From the NCBI RefSeq assembly GCF_040712085.1, contig NZ_JBFCVK010000002.1:372001-436000 (forward strand): 64,000 nucleotides of DNA, given 5' to 3'. Below the pieces are notes generated by a model. It did no database searches. It saw nothing but the letters and a program-made list of their open reading frames with translations, and was not told the origin of the DNA. Positions 41,823 through 51,426 of this stretch are shown piece by piece. The DNA comes from Aquibaculum sediminis. Lineage in GTDB: Bacteria > Pseudomonadota > Alphaproteobacteria > Kiloniellales > DSM-21159. Position 1 is the stretch's first letter. Each line of letters opens with the position of its first letter. The position numbers and the translations under genes were made by a program.

Positions 41823-42797
41823 ATGAAGAAACTCGCTTACTCACTCGCCCTGGGACTCGCGGCCCCGATCGCCGCTGCTGCGCCGGCCCTGGCCGAGTAC
41901 CCTGAAGGCCCCGTCACCATCGTCGTGCCCTATCCGGCCGGTGGCACCACCGACGTGCTGGCACGCATCGTCGCCGAAGAACTCTCCGAACGCCTCGGCG
42001 AGCCCTTCGTGATCGAGAACCGTGGCGGCGGCGGTGGGTCCGTTGGCATGGCCATGCTGGCTCAGGCCGAGCCGGACGGCTACACCCTGGGCGCAGCCAG
42101 CATCCTCACCCACGGCATCCACCCGGCGCTGCGCGACGACCTGCCCTACGACGCGCTCGAGGACTTCACGCCGGTGTCGCTGCTGGCCGACACCCCGAAC
42201 GTCCTGCTGGCCAACGTGGACAGCGACTTCCATAGCGTTCAGGACGTGATCGCCTATGCCAAGGAGAACCCGGGCGAGCTGGACTTCGGCTCCACCTCGG
42301 TGACCGGCAGCCCGCACATGAGCGGCGAGATGCTGAAGGCCCTGGCCGGGATCGACATGGTCCATGTGCCCTATCAGGGTGGCGGTCCGCTGCTGGCGGC
42401 GGTGATGGGCGGCGAGATTCCGCTCGGCTTCGACAACCTGCCCTCGGCCTCCGGGCATATCCGGGGGGAAAGCGTGCGCGCGCTGGCGGTCACCACCACC
42501 GAGCGCTCGGAAGAGCACCCGGATATTCCCACTTTCCAGGAAGAGGGTGTTGAGGGCTACGACGTGACGGCCTGGTTCGGCATCGTTGCGCCGGCCGGCG
42601 TTCCCGAAGATGTGATCGCTGTCCTCGAGACCCACATCGCCGAGGCGCTGTCCGAAGAGGACACGCGCCAGCGGCTCGCCGACATCGGCGCCTCGGCCGT
42701 TGGCAGCACCTCCGCGGAGTTCGCTCAGCGTATGGAAGAAGAGGTTGCTCGCTGGCAGAATGTGGTCAAGCAGGTCGATATCGACCTCGATAACTAA
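41823..42797 (+). CDS. tctC: Bug/TctC-family solute-binding protein (tripartite tricarboxylate transporter)
   Basis: A 324-aa periplasmic protein with signal MKKLAYSLALGLAAPIAAAA and cleavage after ALA-EYP. Family blocks are ITIVVPYPAGGTTD-like (here TIVVPYPAGGTTDVLARIVA), FVIENRGGGGGSVGMAMLAQ, PDGYTLGAAS and HVPYQGGGPLLAAVMGGEI. The PAGGTTD loop and following region bind the carboxylate through main-chain contacts. ATG 41823 is the first codon giving a signal peptide; the upstream open frame is overlap. It is the receptor for TctBA encoded next. Confidence 0.93.
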   Translation: MKKLAYSLALGLAAPIAAAAPALAEYPEGPVTIVVPYPAGGTTDVLARIVAEELSERLGEPFVIENRGGGGGSVGMAMLAQAEPDGYTLGAASILTHGIHPALRDDLPYDALEDFTPVSLLADTPNVLLANVDSDFHSVQDVIAYAKENPGELDFGSTSVTGSPHMSGEMLKALAGIDMVHVPYQGGGPLLAAVMGGEIPLGFDNLPSASGHIRGESVRALAVTTTERSEEHPDIPTFQEEGVEGYDVTAWFGIVAPAGVPEDVIAVLETHIAEALSEEDTRQRLADIGASAVGSTSAEFAQRMEEEVARWQNVVKQVDIDLDN

Positions 42798-42875
42798 GCG
42801 CGCAGCGTCACGGGTGGCCGGTCTCGCTGGAGCGTGATCGGCCACCGCTATTCCCGGTTCCTGTTGGACCTGCCC

Positions 42876-43325
42876 ATGAGTCTCCGCCATCGCCTGCACT
42901 GGTGGTACTGGCTGCCCGGCCTTGTGCTGATCGGCTTCGGGCTCTTTTTCTTGCTTCATGCGCAAGGCTTTTCCATGGGCAGCCCGCGCCGGATCGGCCC
43001 GGGCTTCTTTCCCACCGGCATCAGTTGGCTGCTGATCGTGCTGGGTGCGGCTGTGGTCGGAGAAAGCCTGCTGCTGCGCGATGCCAGGCCGGAACTGCGC
43101 TTTCGCCCGCTGGTGATGGTCGTGGCCGCGATCCTGATCTGGGCGCTCGCGCTGGAGCGCCTGGGTCTCTATCCGGCAACATTCCTGCTGGTCCTGGTAT
43201 CGGGCTTGTCGGAACGCGGTTTCCGTCTCTGGCCAAGCCTCGGGCTCGCCCTCGGGCTTTCCGTCATGAGTCACGCCGTGTTCGTCTACGGCTTGCGACT
43301 GCCTTTCCAACCTTTCGCCTGGTGA
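42876..43325 (+). CDS. tctB: TctB-family small membrane subunit
   Basis: A 149-aa membrane protein with four hydrophobic segments and the TctB-like start HWWYWLPGLVLIGFG, GPGFFPTGISWLLIVLGAAV, and RLGLYPATFLLVLVS. I prefer ATG 42876 (TGGA upstream); GTG 42834 would add 14 residues. Ends 4 bp before tctA. Confidence 0.87.
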   Translation: MSLRHRLHWWYWLPGLVLIGFGLFFLLHAQGFSMGSPRRIGPGFFPTGISWLLIVLGAAVVGESLLLRDARPELRFRPLVMVVAAILIWALALERLGLYPATFLLVLVSGLSERGFRLWPSLGLALGLSVMSHAVFVYGLRLPFQPFAW

Positions 43326-43329
43326 CCGC

Positions 43330-44835
43330 GTGGAAGTTCTGACCAATCTCGCTCTGGGGTTCCAGACGGCGCTCTCCTGGGAAGCGTTGCTCTTCTGCTT
43401 TATCGGCGTGACGGTTGGCATGCTGGTGGGAGTGCTGCCAGGCATCGGCGCGCTGGCCGCCATTTCGATGACCTTGCCGCTCACCTTCTACCTGGAGCCG
43501 ACAGTCGCGCTGATCATGCTGGCCGGCATCTTCTACGGTGCCCAGTACGGCAGTTCGACGGCGGCCATTCTGCTCAACATTCCGGGCACCGCGACGGCTG
43601 CGGCCACCTGCCTGGACGGCTATCCCATGACCCGCCAGGGCAAGGCGGGGGTCGCGCTTTTTATCACCACGATCAGTTCCTTCATCGGCGGTACCTTTGC
43701 CATCCTGGTGATGATCGGCTTCGCTCCAGCGCTGGCGGCCTTTGCCGTGCGCTTCACCTCGGCCGACTACTTCTCCATCATGCTCCTGGGACTCGTGGCG
43801 GCCTCGACACTGTCCATCGGCTCGCCGCTCAAGGGCATCGCCATGGTGGTCGTTGGCTTGGCGCTGGGCACCGTGGGGATGGACCGGAACACCGGCCAGA
43901 TGCGCTTCACCTTCGGCCAGTTCGAACTGGCGGAGGGCATCAGCCTGGTTGCCGTAGCCATGGGCATCTTCGGCATTGCCGAGATTCTCAAGAACATCGG
44001 CTCGAAGCATAAGTTGGTCGTCGATCGCAAGTCGATCACGCTGCGCAGCCTTCTGCCGAGCCGCGCCGAGTTCAAACGCTCGCTTCTGCCCGCGGGGCGC
44101 TCCTCGATCCTGGGCTCGGCCATCGGCATCCTGCCCGGCGCCGGCCCCAGCCTGGCCGCCTTCATGGGCTACGCGCTGGAGAAGAAAATCTCGCGCGATC
44201 CCTCGAAGTTCGGCAAGGGGGCGATCGAGGGCGTTGCCGCCCCGGAAGCGGCCAACAACGCCTCGGTGCAGGCGGCTTTTATTCCGACACTCAGCCTCGG
44301 CATTCCCGGTGATGCGGTGATGGCCGTGCTGATCGGGGCCCTGATGATCCATGGCATCGCGCCCGGGCCGCTTTTCGTCAGCGAACAGCCGGCCATGTTC
44401 TGGGGCCTGATCGCCAGCTTCTGGATCGGCAACCTGCTTCTGCTGGTCCTCAACATCCCGATGATCGGGCTTTGGGTGCGCCTGCTGACGATCCCCTATC
44501 ACATCCTCTTTCCGGCCATGCTGCTGTTCATCTGCATCGGCGTCTACAGCGTGAACAACAACGTCTTCGACGTTTACATCGCCCTGGGCTTCGGGGTGGT
44601 GGGCTACTTCATGCTGATGTTCGGCTTTCCGGCCGCGCCGCTGCTGCTGGGTTTCATCCTCGGGCCCTTGATGGAGGAGAACCTGCGCCGCACGCTGACC
44701 CTCTCCAGGGGTGATCCTATGATCTTCCTGGAGCGGCCCTTCTCGGCGGTCTTCCTTGGGGTCGCTCTGCTGCTGCTGATTCTCACCCTGCGCAGCGTCT
44801 ATCGCAGTCTTCCGAGCCGGCAGCGCTCTGCCTGA
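43330..44835 (+). CDS. tctA: TctA-family large membrane subunit
   Basis: A 501-aa polytopic permease with the TctA signature GVLPGIGALAAISMTLPLTF, FYGAQYGSSTAAILLNIPGT, CLDGYPMTRQGKAG, and the mirror-image second half GILPGAGPSLAAFMGYALEK, EGVAAPEAANNASVQAAFIP, PTLSLGIPGDAVMAVLIGAL. GTG start 43330. Completes a TctCBA transporter driven by an ion gradient, the only such type in the window. Confidence 0.94.
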   Translation: MEVLTNLALGFQTALSWEALLFCFIGVTVGMLVGVLPGIGALAAISMTLPLTFYLEPTVALIMLAGIFYGAQYGSSTAAILLNIPGTATAAATCLDGYPMTRQGKAGVALFITTISSFIGGTFAILVMIGFAPALAAFAVRFTSADYFSIMLLGLVAASTLSIGSPLKGIAMVVVGLALGTVGMDRNTGQMRFTFGQFELAEGISLVAVAMGIFGIAEILKNIGSKHKLVVDRKSITLRSLLPSRAEFKRSLLPAGRSSILGSAIGILPGAGPSLAAFMGYALEKKISRDPSKFGKGAIEGVAAPEAANNASVQAAFIPTLSLGIPGDAVMAVLIGALMIHGIAPGPLFVSEQPAMFWGLIASFWIGNLLLLVLNIPMIGLWVRLLTIPYHILFPAMLLFICIGVYSVNNNVFDVYIALGFGVVGYFMLMFGFPAAPLLLGFILGPLMEENLRRTLTLSRGDPMIFLERPFSAVFLGVALLLLILTLRSVYRSLPSRQRSA

Positions 44836-44853
44836 TCGCTTGAGGCCCTCGCT

Positions 44854-45954
44854 TCAGTTTGACTTGCGCGCAGCCCAGAAGCGGCTGTCGGGAAAGCGGG
44901 TCTCGGCGGCGTAGAAGCGCGCCTGCTGTCGGTCGAAATCGGCAATGCCTTCGGTGAGCGCGGCGGCATAGCGCTCCAGCTTGCTGCGGTCGCCGGTCAG
45001 CGCCGCGGCCACGGTTTCGCCGGCCTTCCAGCCGCCCCAGAGCGCGGTCGTCATGCCGTGGGAGGACAGCGGGTCAAAGGCCGCCGCCGCATCGCCGACG
45101 GCCATCCAGGGCGGCAGCCCGCTGTCGTATCCGATGGGTCCGGCAAGACGGGTGGTGCCGGCGCTGTAGAGGCGGGGCGGGCGCTCCAAAACGAAGCCGG
45201 CGTCGGCGATCCAGCGCGCGATGTGGCGGCTCTGCTCCAGGACTGTGGCGAGCACCCGCGGGTCGCGCGAGATTCCGGCCGGCATCAGGTCGGGGTCGGT
45301 GAAGTAGGCCAGCGAGAGTGCTTCATCGGGCAGTAGCGCCGCGTAGAGCCAGCCGTCCGGCAGTGCCTCGATGAGCGTGGCCCGGGTCGGCTCGACGGAA
45401 AGGTCGCGCTGCCTCAGCAACGCGGCTGCGGCGATCAGGCGGTCTTGGCGCAGCAGACGGCTATGCTGGCGGGCGAAGACGGCAGCACGGCCGCTTGCGT
45501 CCACCACGGCGGAGGCCGTGCAGCTTGCCCCACTTGAAAGGCGTAACCGCCAGACTTGGCCTTCACGCTGCGCGCTGCCCAGGCGATGGGGGAGCCGTTC
45601 CGCAACGGCTGCGGCCCGGGCAAGAAGATCGGCTTCGAAGCGCGGACGGTCGAGCACGTAGCCTGACAGCCCCGCTTGAAAGGCGGCGTGGCGGGCGGTG
45701 AGGCGATCGCTGCCCCAGGCGGAGAAGCTGGCGTTGGCCGAGCGATGCGCGCCGGTGGCGAGCAGGTCTTCCAAGCCCAGGGCCTTGAGGATAGGCGTGG
45801 CGCCCGGCCCCAGGGATTCGCCAAAGGCCTGCGCCTCCTCTTCCGCCGGCAGGGCGAGCCAGAGCGGCGAACAGCCTTGCCGGGCCAGGGACACACAGGT
45901 GGCCGCGCCGGCGATGCCCCCGCCGATGACCGCAACGGGATGCCGCGCTGTCAA
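44854..45954 (-). CDS. lodB: LodB-like FAD-dependent oxidoreductase
   Basis: About 366 aa. It starts with a dinucleotide-binding motif AVIGGGIAGAATCVSLARQG, carries VVDASGRAAVFARQ and PPWMAVGDAAAAFDPLSSHG (the GD motif plus the PL-SSG segment of the tryptophan-halogenase-like flavoprotein family). Placed immediately after a LodA-like gene it is best read as LodB, the flavoprotein needed to build the cysteine-tryptophylquinone cofactor in LodA. Start is uncertain: TTG 45954 comes 7 bp after the LodA stop and suits the motif; ATG 46068 in frame would overlap LodA by 107 bp. Confidence 0.8.
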   Translation of the reverse strand: MTARHPVAVIGGGIAGAATCVSLARQGCSPLWLALPAEEEAQAFGESLGPGATPILKALGLEDLLATGAHRSANASFSAWGSDRLTARHAAFQAGLSGYVLDRPRFEADLLARAAAVAERLPHRLGSAQREGQVWRLRLSSGASCTASAVVDASGRAAVFARQHSRLLRQDRLIAAAALLRQRDLSVEPTRATLIEALPDGWLYAALLPDEALSLAYFTDPDLMPAGISRDPRVLATVLEQSRHIARWIADAGFVLERPPRLYSAGTTRLAGPIGYDSGLPPWMAVGDAAAAFDPLSSHGMTTALWGGWKAGETVAAALTGDRSKLERYAAALTEGIADFDRQQARFYAAETRFPDSRFWAARKSN

Positions 45955-45961
45955 ACCGGGC

Positions 45962-48025
45962 TCAGAGCGTCTGCCCGTCCGAGGGTGTCCAATCGGTCCG
46001 CCGTTCCATGGAGCCGCGGCCGGTCTCGACAAAGAGAGTTTCGGGCAGTCCGTCCGGGCGCTGTGCATCCTGCGGGCCCGGACGCTTCACCACGAAGCCC
46101 ATGCGCTCCCACAGCTTGATCATGCTGACGATGCCGTCGGTGTAGCTGGCTTCGGCGTGATAGCCGACGCCGGCCACCCCGCGGGTCCAGGCGACGCGGT
46201 GCTGGAAGAAACGCTGGCGCTGCTCCGGGTCTAGGTCGTCGCGCATGACCTGCTCGTAGAACTCCTCCGGCAGCACGTCCACCGGGATCAGCGCCGGCCA
46301 CCAGACAGGGGTCGGAAAGTCGCTCTGGAGGGCCACCTGCTGGCAACTGAAGACGTCGCACTGCCAGGGCAGGCCCATCCAGCGGGTCAGGTCGCCCGGC
46401 ATCTGCGGGCCGATCGGCGGCGGCGCGCCGTTGCCGCCCGAGAAGGCGATCTCGGGCGTGAGCAGCCGGCCGATGTCCTGGATCAGGCTCTCGCGCTTGC
46501 CCCGGGCGATGCGGAAGGGCTCTTGGCTCTGGCCGTGGGCGATGGCGTACATTTCCCGGTGGCGCAGGTAGTAGGTGAGCTCGACGCCGGGATGGAAGGC
46601 GCCGCCGGAGCAGGGCTCCAGGGCCGCGCGGGTGAGGGCTTCCGGCTGGCGGGCGAGGGGGATGTCCTCCAGGGTCGCAATTGCTTCTGCCTCGGGCGCG
46701 TGCAGATCGTCCAGGAAGTCGCCGGCGGCCCAGGCTTCCAGGAAGCCGTACTGCCGTTCGGGGAACTGGAACCAGAAGAGCGGGCTGCCGCTGTAGTTGA
46801 TGCCGTCGCCCAGCATATAGGGCAGCTTGTGCTGCTCCTCGCGGAAGGCGTCCTCGCCCTGGGCCCGGGGGTTGCGGAACTTCTCGAAGACCGACCGCCG
46901 GAAGGCGGCGTTGTCTTCGCCGGGGTCGGCCAGGCGCGCCAGGTAGTCGGGATCTGAAAAGTCGCCGATGTCGAGCCAGCCCTGGCGCAGATGCGCGGCG
47001 GCGGAGACCCACTCCATCAGCGCGAGCCGGTGGAAGATGGGATAGATATGCTCGCGGAAAGACAGTGGCAGCGCCGGCGCTTTGCGCCAGCCCTCGCGTA
47101 GATTCAGGTCCTCGATGGTGTCGTAGAGCGTGGTGATCGGCGGGATTTCCGGCGCGAAGTTGGGTCCTGCACAGGCGACCCAGGCATGCTCCGCCTCCAG
47201 GCTGCGCCCGTTGGGCAGGCGCACCCGGGCCGAGACCGGTCCGTCGCACCAGTCGTCGTGCCAGCCGTCGTTGTCGGCGAAGTTGGTGATCGGGCTGCCG
47301 TTGGGGCTGTCGGAGCGGCCGTCCGGCGGCACCACGAGTAGCCGTCCTCTGTCGTCCGTGCGCAGGTGGCCCAGCCCCACGTCCGCCAGGTCGAAGAAGC
47401 GGTCACCCATGGCATAGGCCGGGTCGTCGCCTTGCGGGTTCGTTCCCGCGCCGGCGATGCGGGTGGCGCCGCCGTCGATGACCAGCATGCGCTCGCGCTC
47501 CGCGTTGGGCACGATGTAGTCGTTGCGCTTCCGGCCCGGGATGCCGGGTGCCAGCGCGCCGTTGTCCAGCGGATTGGTGAAGCCGTACCAGGCCGCCTTG
47601 GTGTTGGCGACATGCACCTCCCACTCGATCTCCGCCTCCTCGGCGGTGATCTCGCCGATCACCCGGTCCTCGGCGTCGAAGGCGTAGAGGCGGAAGCGCT
47701 GGACCTGCTTCTTGATCGCCTGATCGCCGTCCTTGAAGCCGCCTTCGGGCTGCGGCGGCAGACCGGGCACTTCCGGGGCCAGAAACCACTGATCGCTGCC
47801 TCCGACACGGCAGATGCCGATGGGCGGATAGATGCCGATGCGCGCGATCTCCGCGCCGGCCGGCGCGCTTTCGCCGCTGCCGGCGGCAATGGCCGCGCGG
47901 GGGAAGAAGGGCAGGGACGACGCCAGGGCGCCGGCACCGACGCCGGCAAGAAAATCGCGCCGTCGAATTCCTGGTTTGGTCGTGCCTGAATTGCGCCCGC
48001 GCGTCTCGCCCGCCGCTTCTGCCAT
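45962..48025 (-). CDS. lodA: LodA/GoxA-like cysteine tryptophylquinone oxidase with Tat-type signal
   Basis: A 687-aa protein. The N-terminus contains RRRDFLAGVGAGALASS, a twin-arginine motif with hydrophobic stretch, followed by the LodA-family opening IARIGIYPPIGICRVGGSDQ. The cofactor region has Cys472 in EPCSGGAFHPGVE and Trp549/Trp554 in TRWMGLPWQCD, matching the residues that cross-link to cysteine tryptophylquinone in LodA and GoxA. Such enzymes oxidatively deaminate an amino acid (lysine, glycine or others) and release hydrogen peroxide. ATG 48025 has a G-rich ribosome site. It lies 106 bp downstream of putA on the same strand and upstream of lodB. Amino acid specificity is not visible. 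Confidence 0.87.
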   Translation of the reverse strand: MAEAAGETRGRNSGTTKPGIRRRDFLAGVGAGALASSLPFFPRAAIAAGSGESAPAGAEIARIGIYPPIGICRVGGSDQWFLAPEVPGLPPQPEGGFKDGDQAIKKQVQRFRLYAFDAEDRVIGEITAEEAEIEWEVHVANTKAAWYGFTNPLDNGALAPGIPGRKRNDYIVPNAERERMLVIDGGATRIAGAGTNPQGDDPAYAMGDRFFDLADVGLGHLRTDDRGRLLVVPPDGRSDSPNGSPITNFADNDGWHDDWCDGPVSARVRLPNGRSLEAEHAWVACAGPNFAPEIPPITTLYDTIEDLNLREGWRKAPALPLSFREHIYPIFHRLALMEWVSAAAHLRQGWLDIGDFSDPDYLARLADPGEDNAAFRRSVFEKFRNPRAQGEDAFREEQHKLPYMLGDGINYSGSPLFWFQFPERQYGFLEAWAAGDFLDDLHAPEAEAIATLEDIPLARQPEALTRAALEPCSGGAFHPGVELTYYLRHREMYAIAHGQSQEPFRIARGKRESLIQDIGRLLTPEIAFSGGNGAPPPIGPQMPGDLTRWMGLPWQCDVFSCQQVALQSDFPTPVWWPALIPVDVLPEEFYEQVMRDDLDPEQRQRFFQHRVAWTRGVAGVGYHAEASYTDGIVSMIKLWERMGFVVKRPGPQDAQRPDGLPETLFVETGRGSMERRTDWTPSDGQTL

Positions 48026-48050
48026 GCCCCTGTCCCCCCGGCTTGGTTTT

Positions 48051-48067
48051 ACTCTGCGATGCAGAGT
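48051..48067. promoter_or_regulatory. Palindrome between putA and lodA
   Basis: ACTCTGC-GAT-GCAGAGT is a perfect 7-bp inverted repeat with a 3-nt spacer, 26-42 bp upstream of the lodA start and 65-81 bp after the putA stop. It may be an operator for lodAB or a weak terminator of putA. No T-run follows on either side beyond TTTTAC on the minus strand. Confidence 0.35.
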
Positions 48068-48131
48068 GACCAGAGGTTCGGACGGAATCAATCTCCCAGT
48101 TGCAGCGGTCGAGCGATCGCCCGGCGGCGCC

Positions 48132-51100
48132 TCAGACCGGCAGTTCCTCGTCCAGGGACATGAGCGATGCGTTGCCGCCGGCGGCCGTGGTGTCGATGGA
48201 GATCACGCGCTCCGTGGCGAAGCGATGCAGATAGCGCGGCCCGCCGGCCTTGGGGCCGGTGCCCGAGAGGCCCTCGCCGCCAAAGGGCTGCACCCCCACC
48301 ACGGCGCCGATCATGTTGCGGTTGACGTAATGGTTGCCGGCGCGCACGCGATGCCGGAGATATTCGACCGTGGAATCGATCCGGGTGTGCAGGCCGAAGG
48401 TCAGGCCGAAGCCGGTGCCGTTGATCGCCTCGACCACCTGGTCCAGTCGGTCGGCCTTGTAGCGCACGACGTGCAGCATCGGACCGAAGACCTCGCCCTG
48501 CAGGCGCGACAGCGAGTCGATCTCGAAGGCGGCCGGCGCCACGAAAGTGCCGTTGGCGCAGTCGGGACCCAGGGCGGTGCGGGCGATGAGGCGGGCTTCC
48601 TGGTTCATGCGTTTGGCATGGCCGTTGAGCATGTCCCGGGCCTCCTCGTCGATCACCGGGCCCACGTCGGTCGCCAGGTCCGCCGGGTCGCCGACGCGCA
48701 ACTCCTGCATCGCGCCTTCCAGCATGGTGAGCGTGCGTTCCGCCACGTCGTCCTGCACGAAGAGGACGCGCAGTGCCGAGCAGCGTTGACCTGCCGACTG
48801 GAAGGAGGAGATGAGGATGTCGTTCACCACCTGCTCCGGCAGGGCGGTGGAATCGACGATCATGGCGTTCTGCCCGCCGGTCTCGGCGATCAGCGGCACG
48901 ATGGCACCGTCCCGTGCGGCCAGGGTGCGGTTGATCAGCTTGGCGGTGGCCGTGGAGCCGGTGAAGGCCACGCCGGCCACCCGCTCGTCGGGCAGCAGGG
49001 TCTTGCCCAGAGCGGCGCCGTCGCCGGGCAGCAGCTGCAACACATCGCCGGGTATGCCCGCGCGGTGCAACAGCCGCGTTGCCGCGCCCGCGATCAGGGA
49101 GGTCTGCTCCGCCGGCTTGGCCAGCACGCAGTTGCCCGCGACCAGGGCGGCGGCCACCTGTCCCGTGAAGATGGCCAGCGGGAAATTCCAGGGGCTGATG
49201 CACAGGAAGACGCCGCGGCCTTCGAGCTGGATCTCGTCGCGCTCGCCGGTCGGGCCGGGCAGCGACTGGGGGCCGGCGAAGTCCTTGCGCGCGCGCACCG
49301 CGTAGTAGCGGCAGAAGTCGACGGCCTCGCGCACCTCGGCGATGCCGTCGGCAACCGACTTGCCGGCCTCGCGAGTGCAGAGCGCCATCAGCTCGGCGCA
49401 ATTCTCTTCCATGAGGTCGGCGTAGCGTTCCAGGCAGCGGGCGCGTTCCTCCGCAGGCGTGGCGTTCCAGTCGAACCAGGCGCGCTGGGCTCGGGCCAGC
49501 GCCTGCTCCGCCTGTTCGGGTGTGGCGTCGACCACATGGCCCACCAGTTGCTTGCGGTTGGCGGGGTTGCGCACCTCGCGCTTCGGCCCGTCGAGGGCAC
49601 GGCCGCCAACCAGCGGTGCTGCCTCCCAGCCGCTTTCGGCCGCCTTGGCCATGGCCTTGCCCAGCGGCACCAGTTCCTCGGTAGCCCAGAGATCCAGACC
49701 GGCGGAATTGCGCCGGCCCTCGCCGAAGAGCCTTTCCGGCAGGGGAATGTGCGGATGGGGGATCTGTGTCAGGCCGCGCACCCGGCCGACGGGGTCGGCG
49801 ACGATCTCCTCGATGGGCAGCGCCTCGTCCTGGATGCGGTTGACGAAGGAGGTGTTGGCGCCGTTCTCCAGCAGACGCCGGACCAGATAGGCCAGCAGGT
49901 CCTCGTGGCTGCCCACCGGCGCATAGATGCGGCAGGGGCGGTTCAGCTTGTCCGCGCCGACAATCTCCTCGTAGAGCGCTTCGCCCATGCCGTGCAGGCG
50001 CTGGAACTCGTAGTCATCCCGGTCGCCCGCCATTTCCAGCACGGCGGCCAGGGTGTGGGCATTGTGGGTGGCGAACTGCGGGTAAAAGGCTTCGCGCTCG
50101 GCCAGCAACTTCCGGGCACAGGCCAGATAGGACACGTCAGTGGAGGCCTTGCGGGTGAAGACCGGATAGCCTGCGTGCCCGCGCTCCTGGGCGCGCTTGA
50201 TCTCGGTGTCCCAGTAGGCCCCCTTGACCAGGCGCACCATCAGGCGTCGCTCGTGGCGGTGGGCCATGTCGGCCAACCAGTCGATGAGCCGCGAGGCGCG
50301 CTTTTGATAGGCCTGTACCGCCAGCCCGAAGCCGTTCCAGCCCTTGAGTTCCGGGTCGCCGGAGACTGCCTCGAGCACATCCAGCGAGAGGTCCAGGCGC
50401 TCGGCCTCCTCGGCATCGACGCAGAGATTGATGTCGTGGGTCTTGGCGTCGAGACAGAGCGTCTTCAGGCGCGGCACCAGTTCGTTCATCACCCGGTCGC
50501 GCTGGGCAAATTCGTAGCGCGGATGCAGGGCGGAGAGTTTGACCGAGATGCCCGGTGCCTCCACCGGTCCCTTGCCCGCCGCCGCCTTGCCGATGGCGGC
50601 GATGGCATCGCGGTAGGCTTTGAAGTAGCGCTCGGCATCGGCCATGGTTCGCGCGGCTTCGCCCAGCATGTCGTAGGAGTAGCGATAACCCTTGGCCTCC
50701 AGGCTGCGCGCGCGCTCGGTGGCCTCCTTGATGGTCCGGCCCATGACGAACTGGCGGCCGAGGATGCGCATGGCCTGGCGCACGGCACTGCGGATGACCG
50801 GTTCGCCGGAGCGATGGATCAGGCGGCGCAGGACGCCTCGGGCGTCGCGGCGTTCCTCTTCCTCCAGGCGCACCACCCGGCCGGTGAGCATCAGCGCCCA
50901 GGTCGAGGCATTCACGAAGAGCGACTCGCTATGCCCCAGATGGCGCTCCCATTCCGCCGCGCCGATCTTGTCCTCGATCAGCTTGTCCACGGTGTAGGAA
51001 TCGGGCACGCGCAGCATGGCCTCGGCCAGGCACATCAGCACGATGCCCTCCTTGGAGGAGAGTTCGTACTCGTGCATGAAGGCGTCGATTCCGCCCTGTC

Positions 51101-51287
51101 CGACGCGCGAGCGCCGCACCGCCACCACCAGGGCGCGCGCCTGGGTGCCGATGCGGTCGACGGTGGCGCTGGGCAACTCCACCTCCGAAAGCAGGCGCCG
51201 CACCACCCGGCTCTCGTCGGCGCGGGTGTCGGTCCGCAGGGCCTCGCGTAAGGGGCCCACCTGGGCGAGAGCGGGGTCGAGGATCAT
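48132..51287 (-). CDS. putA: Bifunctional proline dehydrogenase / P5C dehydrogenase PutA
   Basis: A 1051-aa enzyme oxidising proline to glutamate. The N-terminal ~130 residues are an arm/dimerisation region without the ribbon-helix-helix DNA-binding domain; ~200-480 is the FAD proline dehydrogenase barrel (GISVKLSALHPRYEFAQRD, VRLVKGAYWDTEIKRAQERG, TSFVNRI); ~570-1010 is the aldehyde dehydrogenase with Glu in ETGGQNAMIVD and Cys836 in SAGQRCSALRV. ATG 51287 follows GGGAGG. Lacking the RHH domain it cannot autoregulate, and the divergent Lrp-type gene should control it. Membership in a run with lodAB suggests broad amino acid oxidation. Confidence 0.95.
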   Translation of the reverse strand: MILDPALAQVGPLREALRTDTRADESRVVRRLLSEVELPSATVDRIGTQARALVVAVRRSRVGQGGIDAFMHEYELSSKEGIVLMCLAEAMLRVPDSYTVDKLIEDKIGAAEWERHLGHSESLFVNASTWALMLTGRVVRLEEEERRDARGVLRRLIHRSGEPVIRSAVRQAMRILGRQFVMGRTIKEATERARSLEAKGYRYSYDMLGEAARTMADAERYFKAYRDAIAAIGKAAAGKGPVEAPGISVKLSALHPRYEFAQRDRVMNELVPRLKTLCLDAKTHDINLCVDAEEAERLDLSLDVLEAVSGDPELKGWNGFGLAVQAYQKRASRLIDWLADMAHRHERRLMVRLVKGAYWDTEIKRAQERGHAGYPVFTRKASTDVSYLACARKLLAEREAFYPQFATHNAHTLAAVLEMAGDRDDYEFQRLHGMGEALYEEIVGADKLNRPCRIYAPVGSHEDLLAYLVRRLLENGANTSFVNRIQDEALPIEEIVADPVGRVRGLTQIPHPHIPLPERLFGEGRRNSAGLDLWATEELVPLGKAMAKAAESGWEAAPLVGGRALDGPKREVRNPANRKQLVGHVVDATPEQAEQALARAQRAWFDWNATPAEERARCLERYADLMEENCAELMALCTREAGKSVADGIAEVREAVDFCRYYAVRARKDFAGPQSLPGPTGERDEIQLEGRGVFLCISPWNFPLAIFTGQVAAALVAGNCVLAKPAEQTSLIAGAATRLLHRAGIPGDVLQLLPGDGAALGKTLLPDERVAGVAFTGSTATAKLINRTLAARDGAIVPLIAETGGQNAMIVDSTALPEQVVNDILISSFQSAGQRCSALRVLFVQDDVAERTLTMLEGAMQELRVGDPADLATDVGPVIDEEARDMLNGHAKRMNQEARLIARTALGPDCANGTFVAPAAFEIDSLSRLQGEVFGPMLHVVRYKADRLDQVVEAINGTGFGLTFGLHTRIDSTVEYLRHRVRAGNHYVNRNMIGAVVGVQPFGGEGLSGTGPKAGGPRYLHRFATERVISIDTTAAGGNASLMSLDEELPV

Positions 51288-51426
51288 GGCAGCGCCTCCC
51301 GGGTTCGACTTGCTGTCGGTGTCTTGGCAACGACCCCCGCAGTCGCCAGGACGCGGGCTTCGCAGTGGCTTGAATATAGCCGGCACCGGGCGGAATATCT
51401 GCTCGTTCTTCGGGAAACAGCCGGAT
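51288..51426. promoter_or_regulatory. Divergent putA / Lrp-regulator promoter region
   Basis: 139 bp between two divergent starts. GAATAT occurs twice in direct orientation (51372-51377 and 51391-51396), a spacing near two helical turns, and TATATT on the minus strand at the first copy is a possible -10 for putA. Lrp/PutR-type activators bind AT-rich repeats of this kind. No clean -35 was found. Confidence 0.35.

Noticed and set aside
47832..51251. 1139-codon plus-strand frame across lodA and putA
   Set aside because: Antisense to two well-supported enzymes; the translation has no recognisable fold. Stop-free antisense frames are common at this GC content.
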